A stretch of 64,000 nt of DNA, from the NCBI GenBank assembly GCA_903899015.1, contig CAIUHP010000118.1:1-64000 (forward strand), read 5' to 3'. Under the pieces are notes generated by a model. The model saw only the letters and a list, made by a program, of their open reading frames with translations. It was not told the origin of the DNA and did not search any database. This stretch comes from an uncultured Armatimonadota bacterium. GTDB lineage: Bacteria; Armatimonadota; Fimbriimonadia; Fimbriimonadales; Fimbriimonadaceae. Of the stretch, positions 1 through 7,588 are shown piece by piece. The translations under genes were made by a program, and so were the position numbers. The first letter of the stretch is position 1; each line of letters begins with the position of its first letter.

Positions 1-78
1 GAAACACTCTCGCGACAGGCGTATGGATTTAGAAACTTTGAGAACTACCGAACAAGAGTGAGGGTAATGTGCTCGTAA
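1..78 (+). CDS. ISL3-family transposase, C-terminal end (5' truncated by window)
   Basis: Frame 1 reads 25 codons to a TAA at 76-78 and contains the run AYGFRNFENYR. This is the characteristic C-terminal signature of ISL3-type (IS204/IS1001/IS1096/IS1165) DDE transposases, which cut and paste the insertion sequence. The catalytic DDE residues would lie upstream, outside the window, so it is impossible to say whether the element is intact. The frame stays open to the window edge. A possible element end follows at 99-122. Identification rests on one short motif. Confidence 0.7.
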   Translation, partial: ETLSRQAYGFRNFENYRTRVRVMCS

Positions 79-98
79 GGTCAGAAGAATTGAGGGGT

Positions 99-122
99 GC
101 CCCCACGAATGGCGTAGAGCCC
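99..122. repeat. Putative right terminal inverted repeat of the ISL3-like element
   Basis: About 20 bases after the transposase stop is a G/C-rich stretch. Its complement begins GGCTCT and ends in GTGGGGGC, the general style of ISL3-family ends (GGxTCT start, G-run inside). The partner left end is outside the window, so the inverted repeat cannot be confirmed. If right, the element ends near 122, just downstream of the tRNA-Lys transcription unit. Confidence 0.4.
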
Positions 123-190
123 CAAAAAGTCGACTCCGAAAGGAAATCTCCCCTTGCAGCGATGATCTCCCGTTTAATAAGAAATTGGCA

Positions 191-215
191 AATAAAAGTG
201 CCCCCTTGCGGGGGC
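191..215 (-). terminator. Rho-independent terminator of tRNA-Lys
   Basis: On the minus strand a stem GCCCCC, loop GCAA, GGGGGC is followed by ACTTTTATT. It lies 8 bases past the tRNA CCA end, so it most likely ends the tRNA transcript. Confidence 0.8.
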
Positions 216-222
216 TGAAGCT

Positions 223-298
223 TGGTGGACCGGCAGGGACTCGAACCCTGGACCAGATGATTAAGAGTCATCTGCTCTACCAACTGAGCTACCGATCC
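223..298 (-). tRNA. tRNA-Lys (anticodon CTT)
   Basis: This is a 76-nt cloverleaf on the minus strand. The acceptor stem GGATCGG pairs with CCGGTCC, followed by a discriminator A and an encoded CCA. The anticodon loop is CTCTTAA, giving CTT, which reads AAG. The T-loop GGTTCGAGTCC is canonical. It is transcribed away from the GNAT gene and ends in its own terminator. Confidence 0.95.
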
Positions 299-356
299 AG
301 ACCCCAATAATGTACCCGACAGTGGCGCGGGATGCAAGGGTTGTAAACTCTTCTGC

Positions 357-884
357 ATGTCTATTCGTATCCGAATGGCTTCAAATCAGGATTGTGAAGC
401 AGTTGTGGACGTCATTCGCTCCGTTTTTGAGGAGTATTCGTTCACTTGGGAAGCCGAAGGTTATCACGCCGACCTCTATGACCTTGAAGGTCACTACGAT
501 GGAAAGTCTGCCAAATTCTTCATTGCGGAAAATGATGGCAAGGTAGTTGGGACGGTTGGGATCGAATTCTTCCCTCCTCACCCGGATGATCCCTGCGGCC
601 TTACCGAGTCTGAAGGGTTACGATGGGTATCCGGCTCGGATTGCTCGTTAGAACGACTTTACGTTCACCCATCGGGCCGCCGGCTTGGCGTGGGCAGGGC
701 TCTTATGCAACACGTGGTGGATGTAGCCAAAGCCGCCGGTAGAACTCAGATGGAGATTTGGAGCGACAAAAGGTTTGTCGATGCTCACAGACTCTATGGC
801 CAATTTGGAGCAGTCGTGGTTGGAGATCGTATCTTAGACGACCCAGACCTAAGCCCCGAATGGGGCCTGGCCCTAAAGCTATAA
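357..884 (+). CDS. GNAT-family N-acetyltransferase
   Basis: A 175-residue protein with one GNAT fold, predicted to transfer an acetyl group from acetyl-CoA to an unknown amine. The acetyl-CoA pyrophosphate loop is visible as RRLGVGRA around residues 108-115, preceded by the usual beta strand LERLYVHP. The length fits a stand-alone GNAT enzyme. The ATG at 357 has no strong ribosome-binding site. It is a single-gene unit between tRNA-Lys (divergent) and a Spy-like gene (convergent), so context gives no hint of substrate. Confidence 0.85.
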   Translation: MSIRIRMASNQDCEAVVDVIRSVFEEYSFTWEAEGYHADLYDLEGHYDGKSAKFFIAENDGKVVGTVGIEFFPPHPDDPCGLTESEGLRWVSGSDCSLERLYVHPSGRRLGVGRALMQHVVDVAKAAGRTQMEIWSDKRFVDAHRLYGQFGAVVVGDRILDDPDLSPEWGLALKL

Positions 885-913
885 GCTCATACGGAAATAT
901 GGAGGGGGCTCTC

Positions 914-1324
914 CTAGCCGCCCTTCTCTTCTCGCTTCTTTCGAGCTTCCTTAATCAGATCGTTAAACTCTTTGTTCTGCTCTTTGGTAAGGATTGCTCG
1001 CACCGCTTCTTGATTGGCTTTCCTCAACTCTTGAGCCTTATTTCTCGCATCCTGCTTTTTCAGCTTGCCGCTCTTCAGATCTTCTCGCAGAGCTTTTGCA
1101 TCCTGAGTGCTCTTGGCTACAAGCGCTTTAAGCTTTGTCTTCTGATCAGCAGACAAGTTAAGCTTCATGAGCATATCAACCATCGTCTCTTGGTGCTGAG
1201 CTGCCGCTCTTGCTTCACCTTTTTGACTGGTTGACTTGTCAGATGCGCCGGCAGTTTGTGCCGAAGCGGTTGCCACAATAGACACCGCGGCTACGCATAG
1301 GACGATCGAGAGAAACTTCTTCAT
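914..1324 (-). CDS. Spy/CpxP-like periplasmic helical protein (copy 1)
   Basis: A 136-residue protein with a Sec signal peptide ending ASA at residue 22, so it is exported to the periplasm. The mature part is highly charged and helical. It carries LNLSADQKTKL and ILTKEQNKEF, versions of the LTxxQ motif of the Spy/CpxP superfamily (ATP-independent chaperones or stress sensors). A paralogue with the same layout lies at 2405-2827, and the two flank a lipoprotein esterase. Chaperone function is inferred from the family; the metal-sensing members of the superfamily are an alternative. Confidence 0.7.
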   Translation of the reverse strand: MKKFLSIVLCVAAVSIVATASAQTAGASDKSTSQKGEARAAAQHQETMVDMLMKLNLSADQKTKLKALVAKSTQDAKALREDLKSGKLKKQDARNKAQELRKANQEAVRAILTKEQNKEFNDLIKEARKKREEKGG

Positions 1325-1382
1325 GATTCTTTATAGGGTAATCGATTCCTAGCTTCGAATGATGCCAAGTTAGAATTAGTGC

Positions 1383-2300
1383 TTATTTAAGATATTTTTT
1401 AAACCAATTGGCAAGTTTATCGAGCGCTTGCTTCTGGGCGGGCCGAGTGGGATCAAGACCATGTCCCATTCCATCAACATACATCGCTTCCGTGGGGACC
1501 TTAAGAGATTCCAGCCGCTTAGTAGCCACCACCGTCTGAGAAGCAGGAACCACGGGATCTGCCATACCTTGAATAAAAAACGTGGGCGCAGTCTTGGCGT
1601 CAGTGTAGTTAATCGGGCTCGCCGCGCCTCTCTTTTTCTTGTCTGGCTTACCAGTTTCACTAAGAAGTAGTTCGACTATTTGGAATTTGTCACCGGCGGT
1701 CGTCAAAGGCATATTCAGATCGTGAATGCCCGAGATGCTGCCGACTGCTTGTACTCGACTTGAGGAAGCAGGTTTTGATTCTGGAATCCAACTATCGACC
1801 GTTCCAAGGAACATCGCAAGATGCCCTCCTGCACTTATTCCCGCCGCTCCTATTTTGTCTGGATCAATGTCTAGGTCCTTAGCGTGTGCTCGAATGTATT
1901 GCACAGCACTTTGCGCATCCAAAAGTTCTGCTGGCCAAACACTGATTGGAGCGAGACGATAATCGATTGAAGCCGCGACAAAGCCCTTTTGGGCCAAGTA
2001 ATAGCCGATCTCATTCATCTGGGTTTTATCCCCACCCGCCCATCCGCCGCCGTGAATCAGCACAACCGCTAGGTGTAACGCGTCTGCCGGAGCAGGTTTG
2101 AACACATCCATTGTGAGATCGCGAACGTAGGTTACGGTCTCACTGGGTTTGAATACACTTTTAGCTGGAGATTCGGTATCGGAGCTTCCAGTAAGTGTGA
2201 CCGAGGTCGGCGTGGCGGGCGCGTTGGACGAACACCCGGTCAACATCAGGACGCCAGAAGTCAGAAATAAAGCGAAGCAGGCCAAAGAATGGCATCTCAT
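1383..2300 (-). CDS. Alpha/beta-hydrolase lipoprotein (BD-FAE/carboxylesterase-like)
   Basis: A 305-residue esterase-type hydrolase. The N-terminus is a lipoprotein signal with lipobox LTGC (Cys23), so it should be membrane anchored. The oxyanion motif HGGGW (83-87) and nucleophile elbow GISAG (Ser156) are clear. Asp248 (GMADPV) and His280 (GMGHG) complete a plausible catalytic triad. The fold resembles hormone-sensitive-lipase/BD-FAE-type esterases; substrate unknown. It is sandwiched between two Spy-like genes on the same strand, possibly as an envelope-stress cluster. Confidence 0.85.
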   Translation of the reverse strand: MRCHSLACFALFLTSGVLMLTGCSSNAPATPTSVTLTGSSDTESPAKSVFKPSETVTYVRDLTMDVFKPAPADALHLAVVLIHGGGWAGGDKTQMNEIGYYLAQKGFVAASIDYRLAPISVWPAELLDAQSAVQYIRAHAKDLDIDPDKIGAAGISAGGHLAMFLGTVDSWIPESKPASSSRVQAVGSISGIHDLNMPLTTAGDKFQIVELLLSETGKPDKKKRGAASPINYTDAKTAPTFFIQGMADPVVPASQTVVATKRLESLKVPTEAMYVDGMGHGLDPTRPAQKQALDKLANWFKKYLK

Positions 2301-2371
2301 GACGACATAGTAGACGGATCACGAATGAATTACGAGTCGAGCTTTTGTGTTTTACGGTAGGAGCGGAGCGT

Positions 2372-2395
2372 CCTCTTAGCCTTTCGGCTAAGAGG
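2372..2395 (-). terminator. Perfect 10-bp hairpin downstream of Spy-like copy 2
   Basis: CCTCTTAGCC, TTTC loop, GGCTAAGAGG. It lies 10 bases past the stop of the minus-strand Spy-like gene at 2405. There is no T-run on either side, so it may be a terminator of weak type or an mRNA-stabilising hairpin. Confidence 0.5.
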
Positions 2396-2404
2396 AACTG
2401 CTAC

Positions 2405-2827
2405 TTAGTTGCCGCCATCTTTCTTGGCTTTGTTCTTCTCGCGCGCTTCCTTCATGAGTGCGGCGAGTTGCTTGTTTTGATCTTTCGTCAGGATGGCTCG
2501 AATCGCGGTTTGGTTGGACTTCCGTAATTCCTGCATCTGCTTCTTGGCGTCTTCCTTAGTAAGCTTTCCAGCCTTAACCTGGGATCTGAGGTCGGCCGAC
2601 TCGCTTGTTGTCTTTGCGACCTGATCCTTAAGTTTTGACTTTTGATCTTCCGAAAGATTGAGCTTCGCAAGAATATCCATCAAGTTTGTTCTGTGCTTGC
2701 CTGAAGCCTTTGCTTGCTCAGTTTGCTTACTTGACTGATCGGTAGTGCCAGCGACCTGGGCCGATGCAGAAGCGGTGATACCGACTGCAATGGCGAGAGT
2801 TAGAATTGTCGTTAGAATCTTATTCAT
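2405..2827 (-). CDS. Spy/CpxP-like periplasmic helical protein (copy 2)
   Basis: A 140-residue paralogue of the protein at 914-1324. The signal peptide ends ASA at residue 23. The mature region again has LNLSEDQKSKL and AILTKDQNKQL (LTxxQ-type motifs) and a Lys/Glu-rich C-terminus. The two copies share the same order of motifs but differ at many positions, so the duplication is not recent. Periplasmic location follows from the signal; a chaperone or stress role is inferred from the family. Transcribed toward the esterase gene, about 100 bases upstream of it. Confidence 0.7.
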   Translation of the reverse strand: MNKILTTILTLAIAVGITASASAQVAGTTDQSSKQTEQAKASGKHRTNLMDILAKLNLSEDQKSKLKDQVAKTTSESADLRSQVKAGKLTKEDAKKQMQELRKSNQTAIRAILTKDQNKQLAALMKEAREKNKAKKDGGN

Positions 2828-2887
2828 GGTTGTGATAGGGCTAATCGAGATTCCAACGGAAATGTTCGTTAGCTTTTCTTACGGAGA

Positions 2888-2914
2888 GATTTTTAAGTTC
2901 GAAACTTAAAAATC
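2888..2914 (-). terminator. AT-rich hairpin ending the purF-carA unit
   Basis: A perfect 11-bp inverted repeat (GATTTTTAAGT, 5-base loop, ACTTAAAAATC) begins 5 bases past the carA stop. The T-rich arm would give a U-rich 3' end on the minus strand. Confidence 0.6.
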
Positions 2915-2918
2915 ACCC

Positions 2919-4022
2919 TTATAAGGTTGCGCGCATTTTCTCGACAAACTCAGCAAAGTAGGGTCGAGAATCCCATGGACCAGGGGCTGCTTCGGGATGG
3001 TACTGAATACTTGATGCGTCCGCACCCTTAATTCGGATTCCTTCCACCGTCTCGTCATTGAGGTTCAGCTGGGTTACTTCTGCACCGGTCCCCGTTAAGC
3101 TATTGGCGTCAACGGCGTACCCGTGATTTTGGCTCGTGATCGTAACGGTGCCCGTGATTAAATCTTTAACGGGGTGATTCGATCCTCTATGACCAAACTT
3201 AAGCTTGTATGTCTCCCCACCGACTGCGTGGCACAGTAGCTGGTTTCCGAGACAAATTCCAAAAATCGGACGCTTTCCAATGAGGCCCTTTACGGTTTCA
3301 ACAACCGGTCCGAGTCGGCGAGGATCTCCAGGCCCAGGAGATAGCAAAATGCCATCGGGTTTGAGATCCATAATTTGGTCGACGGTAGCAGTGGCGGGAA
3401 CAACGATCGGTTGGCAGCCTGCCTTCCAAAATCTTCGCAGGATGTTATATTTCAGCCCACAGTCCAGTACAACTAACCTCACTCGACCCGATTCGTTTCC
3501 TTCTCCAATTTCACGCCTTCCTTCTCTGCCCCACTCATAAGGGTCGGAGGTAGTCACGTCATACACAAAGTCCGTCTCGTCGTAGTTCTGAACGCTCTCA
3601 AGCCTGGCTTTACCGACTTCTAAGTCGTCGCAAATACATCCCATCGTGACACCGGCAGTACGAATCCGCTTCGTAATCGCGCGAGTATCAAGCCCTTGGA
3701 TGGCAACCTTGTTCCTCTCTTTAAGCAACTGGTCAATGCTCTTCGTTGCTCTCCAGTTACTGGGGACTTCACAAGCCTCTTTGACGATGAGACCAGTCGG
3801 TTGAATTCGATCCGACTCAAAGTCGTCATCGTTGATCCCATAGTTGCCAATCAACGGATAGGTTAGGAGAACTATCTGGCCCGAATAGCTTGGATCGGTG
3901 AGGATCTCTTGGTAGCCAGTCATTCCGGTGTTGAAGACCACTTCTCCAACGGTTTCACCCGAAGCCCCTAAAGGCTTACCTGTAAAGACTGTGCCGTCGC
4001 TGAGGAGGAGGTATCGCTTCAA
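2919..4022 (-). CDS. carA: Carbamoyl-phosphate synthase small (glutaminase) subunit
   Basis: A 367-residue CarA. It hydrolyses glutamine and passes ammonia to CarB to make carbamoyl phosphate for pyrimidine and arginine synthesis. The N-terminal CPSase small-chain domain (about 1-130) is followed by a class I glutamine amidotransferase domain. That domain has Cys257 in FGICLGNQ and the pair His342/Glu344 in QYHPEAA. The length is normal. carB is not in the window. It is the last gene of a minus-strand unit with purF and the mutase-like gene, linking purine and pyrimidine/arginine nitrogen supply. Confidence 0.97.
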   Translation of the reverse strand: MKRYLLLSDGTVFTGKPLGASGETVGEVVFNTGMTGYQEILTDPSYSGQIVLLTYPLIGNYGINDDDFESDRIQPTGLIVKEACEVPSNWRATKSIDQLLKERNKVAIQGLDTRAITKRIRTAGVTMGCICDDLEVGKARLESVQNYDETDFVYDVTTSDPYEWGREGRREIGEGNESGRVRLVVLDCGLKYNILRRFWKAGCQPIVVPATATVDQIMDLKPDGILLSPGPGDPRRLGPVVETVKGLIGKRPIFGICLGNQLLCHAVGGETYKLKFGHRGSNHPVKDLITGTVTITSQNHGYAVDANSLTGTGAEVTQLNLNDETVEGIRIKGADASSIQYHPEAAPGPWDSRPYFAEFVEKMRATL

Positions 4023-4076
4023 TCTAAGGGTAAATGATACCCTCGGTTCACCTCAAGGTGCCAAGAGTTCGAACGA

Positions 4077-5207
4077 TTAAAGTCCAGATTCGACAAGGGT
4101 CCAAAGATCTCGCGTCGAAATGGCCTTTTCGTCTAGTGATCGCTCGTCAAAGGGGTAGCGGGTGTTCTCTAGCTGCCCCGTTTCGGAAATCACCGCAAGT
4201 CCGATCTCACTCGGTTTCAAATTCATAGTTTCCGATTGCGTCAGACACCCGGGGGCGATGATCGTCAAGCGTGACGGAGTTCGATTGTGATCGTCAAGCA
4301 AGGGTTGTATGAGTTGCCCATCAAGCTCTCGAATGAACCACGCCAATTCTTCTTCCCTATTGTCTCGACGTAAGTTTTGAGCAACGTCTAGGTAAGCAAT
4401 CGCAACCGGAGCTTCTAACAATCGATCGGCCAGGTTCCGTAATTTTGTTGCGAGCCCCTTGCCAAGAGCCTCTCGAGATCCATGCTTGTAACCTGCCAAT
4501 CGAGTCAAGCCAGCAAGTCGCATACTTGCGCTTTCAACTTTCGCGGGCTCGCCACGTCGCAAGGCAAGGTTTGGAACCGACGTGCGTACGCCACCACCCC
4601 AAGGCCACAGGACGTTAAATGGTGGCAATCCTTGATCAACTCTACGCTCATTGAGTTCAAGTTCCGCAATCATATTGATTGAGTCATCCACAAACCGCCG
4701 GAATGAAGATTCGCCGTCCCCTTCGGGCAGATGGTCTTTCATTAGATGCCCGTCAACATCAGACGCGCTTGTCATTCCAATATCGCCAACCGACTCCCAA
4801 ACCAAAGCATGATCGAACATCTCTCCCTGAAGAACGGTGAGAGTCTTCGTATTGAGGCGTTTCGCTTGCTCTAGGATGTGATCGACTTCAGACGGCAGAG
4901 GAAGGACGTCTGGGACGATAAGCCTTCCCTCTTGAAGAGACATCAGTGAAAGATGAAAATGAGTGGATCGCTCGGGCGGGTCCCAGCCGAGAGCAGATAC
5001 GGTCAATGGACCCTGATGGAGTGAAACGGTTCTTGGGTTCATGCCCAGCAACATGGCCTCTGGCGTTTCAATTCGAGGCAACCGAGTTACTTTGCTCAGA
5101 TCCCCTTGCTCGGTAAGGCGACACATCCCTACCGCACCTTGTCGTAGGTAACTCTCGCCCTCGGTCGACGAAAGCAAGCCAGGCACGATCAGAACGGTTC
5201 GACGCAT
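4077..5207 (-). CDS. Phosphoglycerate-mutase-like (ApgM/alkaline-phosphatase superfamily) pseudoenzyme
   Basis: A 376-residue protein with an ApgM-like outline. ALGWDPPE and the later FNVLWPWGGG (compare the family motif NxIWLWGQG) lie in the right order, and an RLAG..GYKHG block follows. The metal-binding residues that define the superfamily are not seen: the N-terminus reads LIVPGLL where ApgM has a metal-binding Asp-Gly, and YLDVAQN and IAPGCLT stand where DExGH and DH motifs are expected. It is therefore probably not a functional mutase. It sits 9 bases after purF and 54 before carA, suggesting a structural or regulatory role there. The homology call is by eye. Confidence 0.6.
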   Translation of the reverse strand: MRRTVLIVPGLLSSTEGESYLRQGAVGMCRLTEQGDLSKVTRLPRIETPEAMLLGMNPRTVSLHQGPLTVSALGWDPPERSTHFHLSLMSLQEGRLIVPDVLPLPSEVDHILEQAKRLNTKTLTVLQGEMFDHALVWESVGDIGMTSASDVDGHLMKDHLPEGDGESSFRRFVDDSINMIAELELNERRVDQGLPPFNVLWPWGGGVRTSVPNLALRRGEPAKVESASMRLAGLTRLAGYKHGSREALGKGLATKLRNLADRLLEAPVAIAYLDVAQNLRRDNREEELAWFIRELDGQLIQPLLDDHNRTPSRLTIIAPGCLTQSETMNLKPSEIGLAVISETGQLENTRYPFDERSLDEKAISTRDLWTLVESGL

Positions 5208-5216
5208 GCTCTGCTT

Positions 5217-6689
5217 TTACATCTCGATCAGTTTGAACTGACCGTGAGAAATCGTGGCGATTTCGCCAAATTCAGGAGGCTCGTCAAAAGCACTCTTGCT
5301 CAGATTATTCGGCACAGGAATGGGATAATCCCCCGAGAAACAGGCAAGGCAAAATTGGTCTTTAGTTTTCCCTACTGCTTTTACCGCACCTTCAATACTA
5401 AGATATCCAAGGGTTGTTGCGCCGATTTCCTTACCTAACTCTTCAATTGACATCTTGGCCGCGGCAAGCTCGCCCTTGCTTGCCATGTCGATACCGTAAA
5501 AGCATGGAAATTTGATTGGAGGGGCGGTAATTCGAACGTGAACCTCAGTCGCACCCGATTCAAACATCATCTTTACAATTTGTTTCGTCGTTGTCCCACG
5601 AACGATAGAGTCGTCCACGAGAATGACTCGTTTTCCTCGCAGATGATCTTCCAGAGCCGTAAGTTTCATTCGCACTCCCAATTCTCGCATGCGCTGATCG
5701 GGCGCGATGAAGGTTCTATGGATATAACGACTCTTGACCATTCCCTCGCGGAATGGAATGCCGGACGCAGCACTATAACCTAAAGCAGCGGGAATTCCAC
5801 TATCAGGGACCGGCACAACGATATCAGCTTCGACTTTGTGCTCCGATGCTAGCTCAGCCCCCATACGCTCCCGAGCCGAGTAAAGTGAAGTGCCATACAT
5901 GGCCGAGTCCGGACGAGCAAAGTAGATAAATTCGAAGAGGCACATTGCCTTGCGCTCCGATTTAGCGCCGCACGCTAGCCTCATGCCGTTGTGATCGATG
6001 ATGACCATTTCCCCTGGCTCCAGCTCTTGGATGGGTGTACCACCCACGGGGTGAAAGGCACATGTTTCGCTGGCGATCATGTAGCCGTCTTCTCCCAACT
6101 TGCCCACCACAAGGGGGCGAATACCGGTTGGATCTCGGAAACCAATGAGCATTCTCGGCGTGAGAACGGTCACGCTGTACGCACCTTTGGCTCGACGCAT
6201 CACTTCCGCAACCGCCGCTTCGGGGCCGAGATGCATGTTCAAGACAAAAATTCGAGCAAGGATTTCAGAGTCACTTGATGAATCAAAGTGCTCACCATCT
6301 GCTTCCATTTCCTCGCGTAGCTCGCGGGTATTGATCAGGTTGCCGTTGTGAGCGATCGCAATCTCGCCTACTTGGCTCTGACAGAAAATGGGTTGGGCGT
6401 TTCTAATTTCGCTGGCACCAGTGGTGCTGTAGCGAGTATGCCCGCATGCAATATGGCCTGGTAGATCACCAAGATCGGCCTCATTGAAGACTTGATTGAC
6501 GAGACCCATACCACGCCGAAGACGCACTTTCGTTCCATCGCTAACCGCAAGGCCAGCAGATTCTTGCCCCCGGTGCTGAAGTGCGAAAAGCCCAAAAAAG
6601 CCAATTCGCGCAGCTTCCTGGTTTGGCGAATAGACACCGAGTACACCGCACTCTTCTTTGAGTCTATCGTCGCGTTCGAGGTCTACCAC
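5217..6689 (-). CDS. purF: Amidophosphoribosyltransferase (glutamine PRPP amidotransferase)
   Basis: A 490-residue PurF, the first committed step of purine synthesis: PRPP plus glutamine gives phosphoribosylamine. A 13-residue propeptide precedes the nucleophile Cys14 (EECGVLG), as in the Bacillus-type enzyme. The PRPP loop VILVDDSIVRGTT is present. Cysteines in KAMCLF, FPCFYG and CLACFSG match the 4Fe-4S ligands of the iron-sulfur class. It heads a minus-strand unit with a mutase-like pseudoenzyme and carA. All key residues are intact. Confidence 0.97.
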   Translation of the reverse strand: MVDLERDDRLKEECGVLGVYSPNQEAARIGFFGLFALQHRGQESAGLAVSDGTKVRLRRGMGLVNQVFNEADLGDLPGHIACGHTRYSTTGASEIRNAQPIFCQSQVGEIAIAHNGNLINTRELREEMEADGEHFDSSSDSEILARIFVLNMHLGPEAAVAEVMRRAKGAYSVTVLTPRMLIGFRDPTGIRPLVVGKLGEDGYMIASETCAFHPVGGTPIQELEPGEMVIIDHNGMRLACGAKSERKAMCLFEFIYFARPDSAMYGTSLYSARERMGAELASEHKVEADIVVPVPDSGIPAALGYSAASGIPFREGMVKSRYIHRTFIAPDQRMRELGVRMKLTALEDHLRGKRVILVDDSIVRGTTTKQIVKMMFESGATEVHVRITAPPIKFPCFYGIDMASKGELAAAKMSIEELGKEIGATTLGYLSIEGAVKAVGKTKDQFCLACFSGDYPIPVPNNLSKSAFDEPPEFGEIATISHGQFKLIEM

Positions 6690-6782
6690 TCGTTAAGTAT
6701 GGCATCCCAGCTTAACCCTACACCTTAAGATTGGCCGTTTCCGACTGGCAAAGTGTGATGTTACGGGAATATTCGCAATTGC

Positions 6783-7025
6783 CTACGGAGGGCCGATGTA
6801 TTTACCGTCGCTCGAAATAATGGGATGGTCGCGAAGGGTCTCGGCGGTGAATTTGGCAAGCATTGTCTTGTTCTTAAACTGTAAGCCGAATAGAAAGACA
6901 ATGTCGCAGATCGCTGAAACAACCGCGAAAGCTTCAGAAGAAATTGTCTTGGTAAGCCTTAAAGAGAAGAAGATCACTTGTGTTAGAAGAAAGAGCCCGA
7001 ACCACGGTATGCAGGCCACCAACAC
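6783..7025 (-). CDS. Small two-helix membrane protein, function unknown
   Basis: Read from the GTG at 7025 it is 80 residues. Two hydrophobic segments (about residues 1-18 and 30-45) are followed by a hydrophilic tail ending IISSDGKYIGPP. The frame continues upstream of GTG through 11 codons reading IEEQAKPFKRK, a plausible basic cytoplasmic lead, until an in-frame TAA at 7059-7061. No ATG is available there, so the true start is the GTG, an ATA at 7058, or the gene is broken (see 7059-7142). I do not recognise the family. Confidence 0.5.
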   Translation of the reverse strand: MLVACIPWFGLFLLTQVIFFSLRLTKTISSEAFAVVSAICDIVFLFGLQFKNKTMLAKFTAETLRDHPIISSDGKYIGPP

Positions 7026-7058
7026 TTTCCGTTTGAAAGGCTTGGCTTGTTCTTCTAT

Positions 7059-7142
7059 TTAGTTTAATGCTTTGATAGCGTCCGCCTCTCCCATAGTGGA
7101 AACGAGTGTCTCCATCATCTGTTTCCGCATGGCTGGTGACAT
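7059..7142 (-). pseudogene. Possible 5' part of the small membrane gene, cut off by an in-frame TAA
   Basis: On the minus strand, an ATG at 7142 opens 27 codons (MSPAMRKQMMETLVSTMGEA...) with protein-like composition. They end in TAA at 7061-7059, in exactly the same frame as the following membrane-protein ORF. The two together would give a cytoplasmic helix, a basic linker and two membrane helices. This may be a nonsense mutation, a sequencing error, a small upstream ORF or a programmed stop. The frame stays open upstream of the ATG for over 100 further bases. Confidence 0.35.
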
Positions 7143-7254
7143 GAAGATATTATGCTGCGACGAGTACCGTGGTAGTGGAGAAACGACGTGTTGGAGTGTG
7201 AGTTCACAATCCGTAGATTCTTTGAAGATCGGAGATGGGTTGTGCTCCGGTTTA

Positions 7255-7420
7255 GTTTGTAGAGCCCGTAGCCTGTCTACGAAGATTCACACGCGCAGTA
7301 GCAAAACCGGGGCATGACCCATCCCCGGTCTACGAATTTCCGGGGGTCATTTCCTTCGTAGAAACCAGAGCACCACCCATCCCCGGTCTACGGATATTCG
7401 GGGGGCATTTCCTCCGTAGG
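7255..7420. repeat. Cluster of stem-loop repeats (two 46-base copies 58 bases apart plus degenerate copies)
   Basis: Copies at 7317-7362 and 7375-7420 both begin ACCCATCCCCGGTCTACG and end in a CGTAG block. Each can fold through a 7-bp stem. In copy 1 CTACGAA (7330-7336) pairs with TTCGTAG (7355-7361). In copy 2 CTACGGA (7388-7394) pairs with TCCGTAG (7413-7419). The single difference in the stem is compensated on the other arm. An ACCGGGG/CCCCGGT pair (7306-7312, 7323-7329) and a degenerate GTAGA...TCTAC copy (7260-7281) lie just before. No protein is evident in the rest of 7143-7540. Confidence 0.7.
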
Positions 7421-7542
7421 TCGTGCGTTCCACATACACTTGGCATGCGCCGGTACGAACCTTCCGGCGGCTACGCGTCATTCGGGAGGACGATTGTGAG
7501 ACGTGCAATCCAACCGCCGGCAGAATCCAAAACTCACATACG

Positions 7543-7577
7543 AAAAAACGGCACCCTATTACGAGGGCGCCGTTTTT
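7543..7577 (-). terminator. Rho-independent terminator of rpmB
   Basis: On the minus strand AAAAACGGCGCCCT, a 6-base loop, then AGGGTGCCGTTTTTT. The only non-Watson-Crick pair is G-T on the minus strand (it would be A-C on plus), so the structure is built for the minus transcript. It lies 12 bases past the rpmB stop. Confidence 0.85.
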
Positions 7578-7588
7578 GAAATCTTGGC

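Noticed and set aside
29-358. 109-codon minus-strand ORF across the tRNA-Lys
   Set aside because: It reads straight through the tRNA and its terminator and the IS end; no protein-like pattern.
7072-7317. 81-codon plus-strand ORF in the repeat region
   Set aside because: It is antisense to the better reading frame at 7059-7142 and runs into the repeats; composition is not protein-like.
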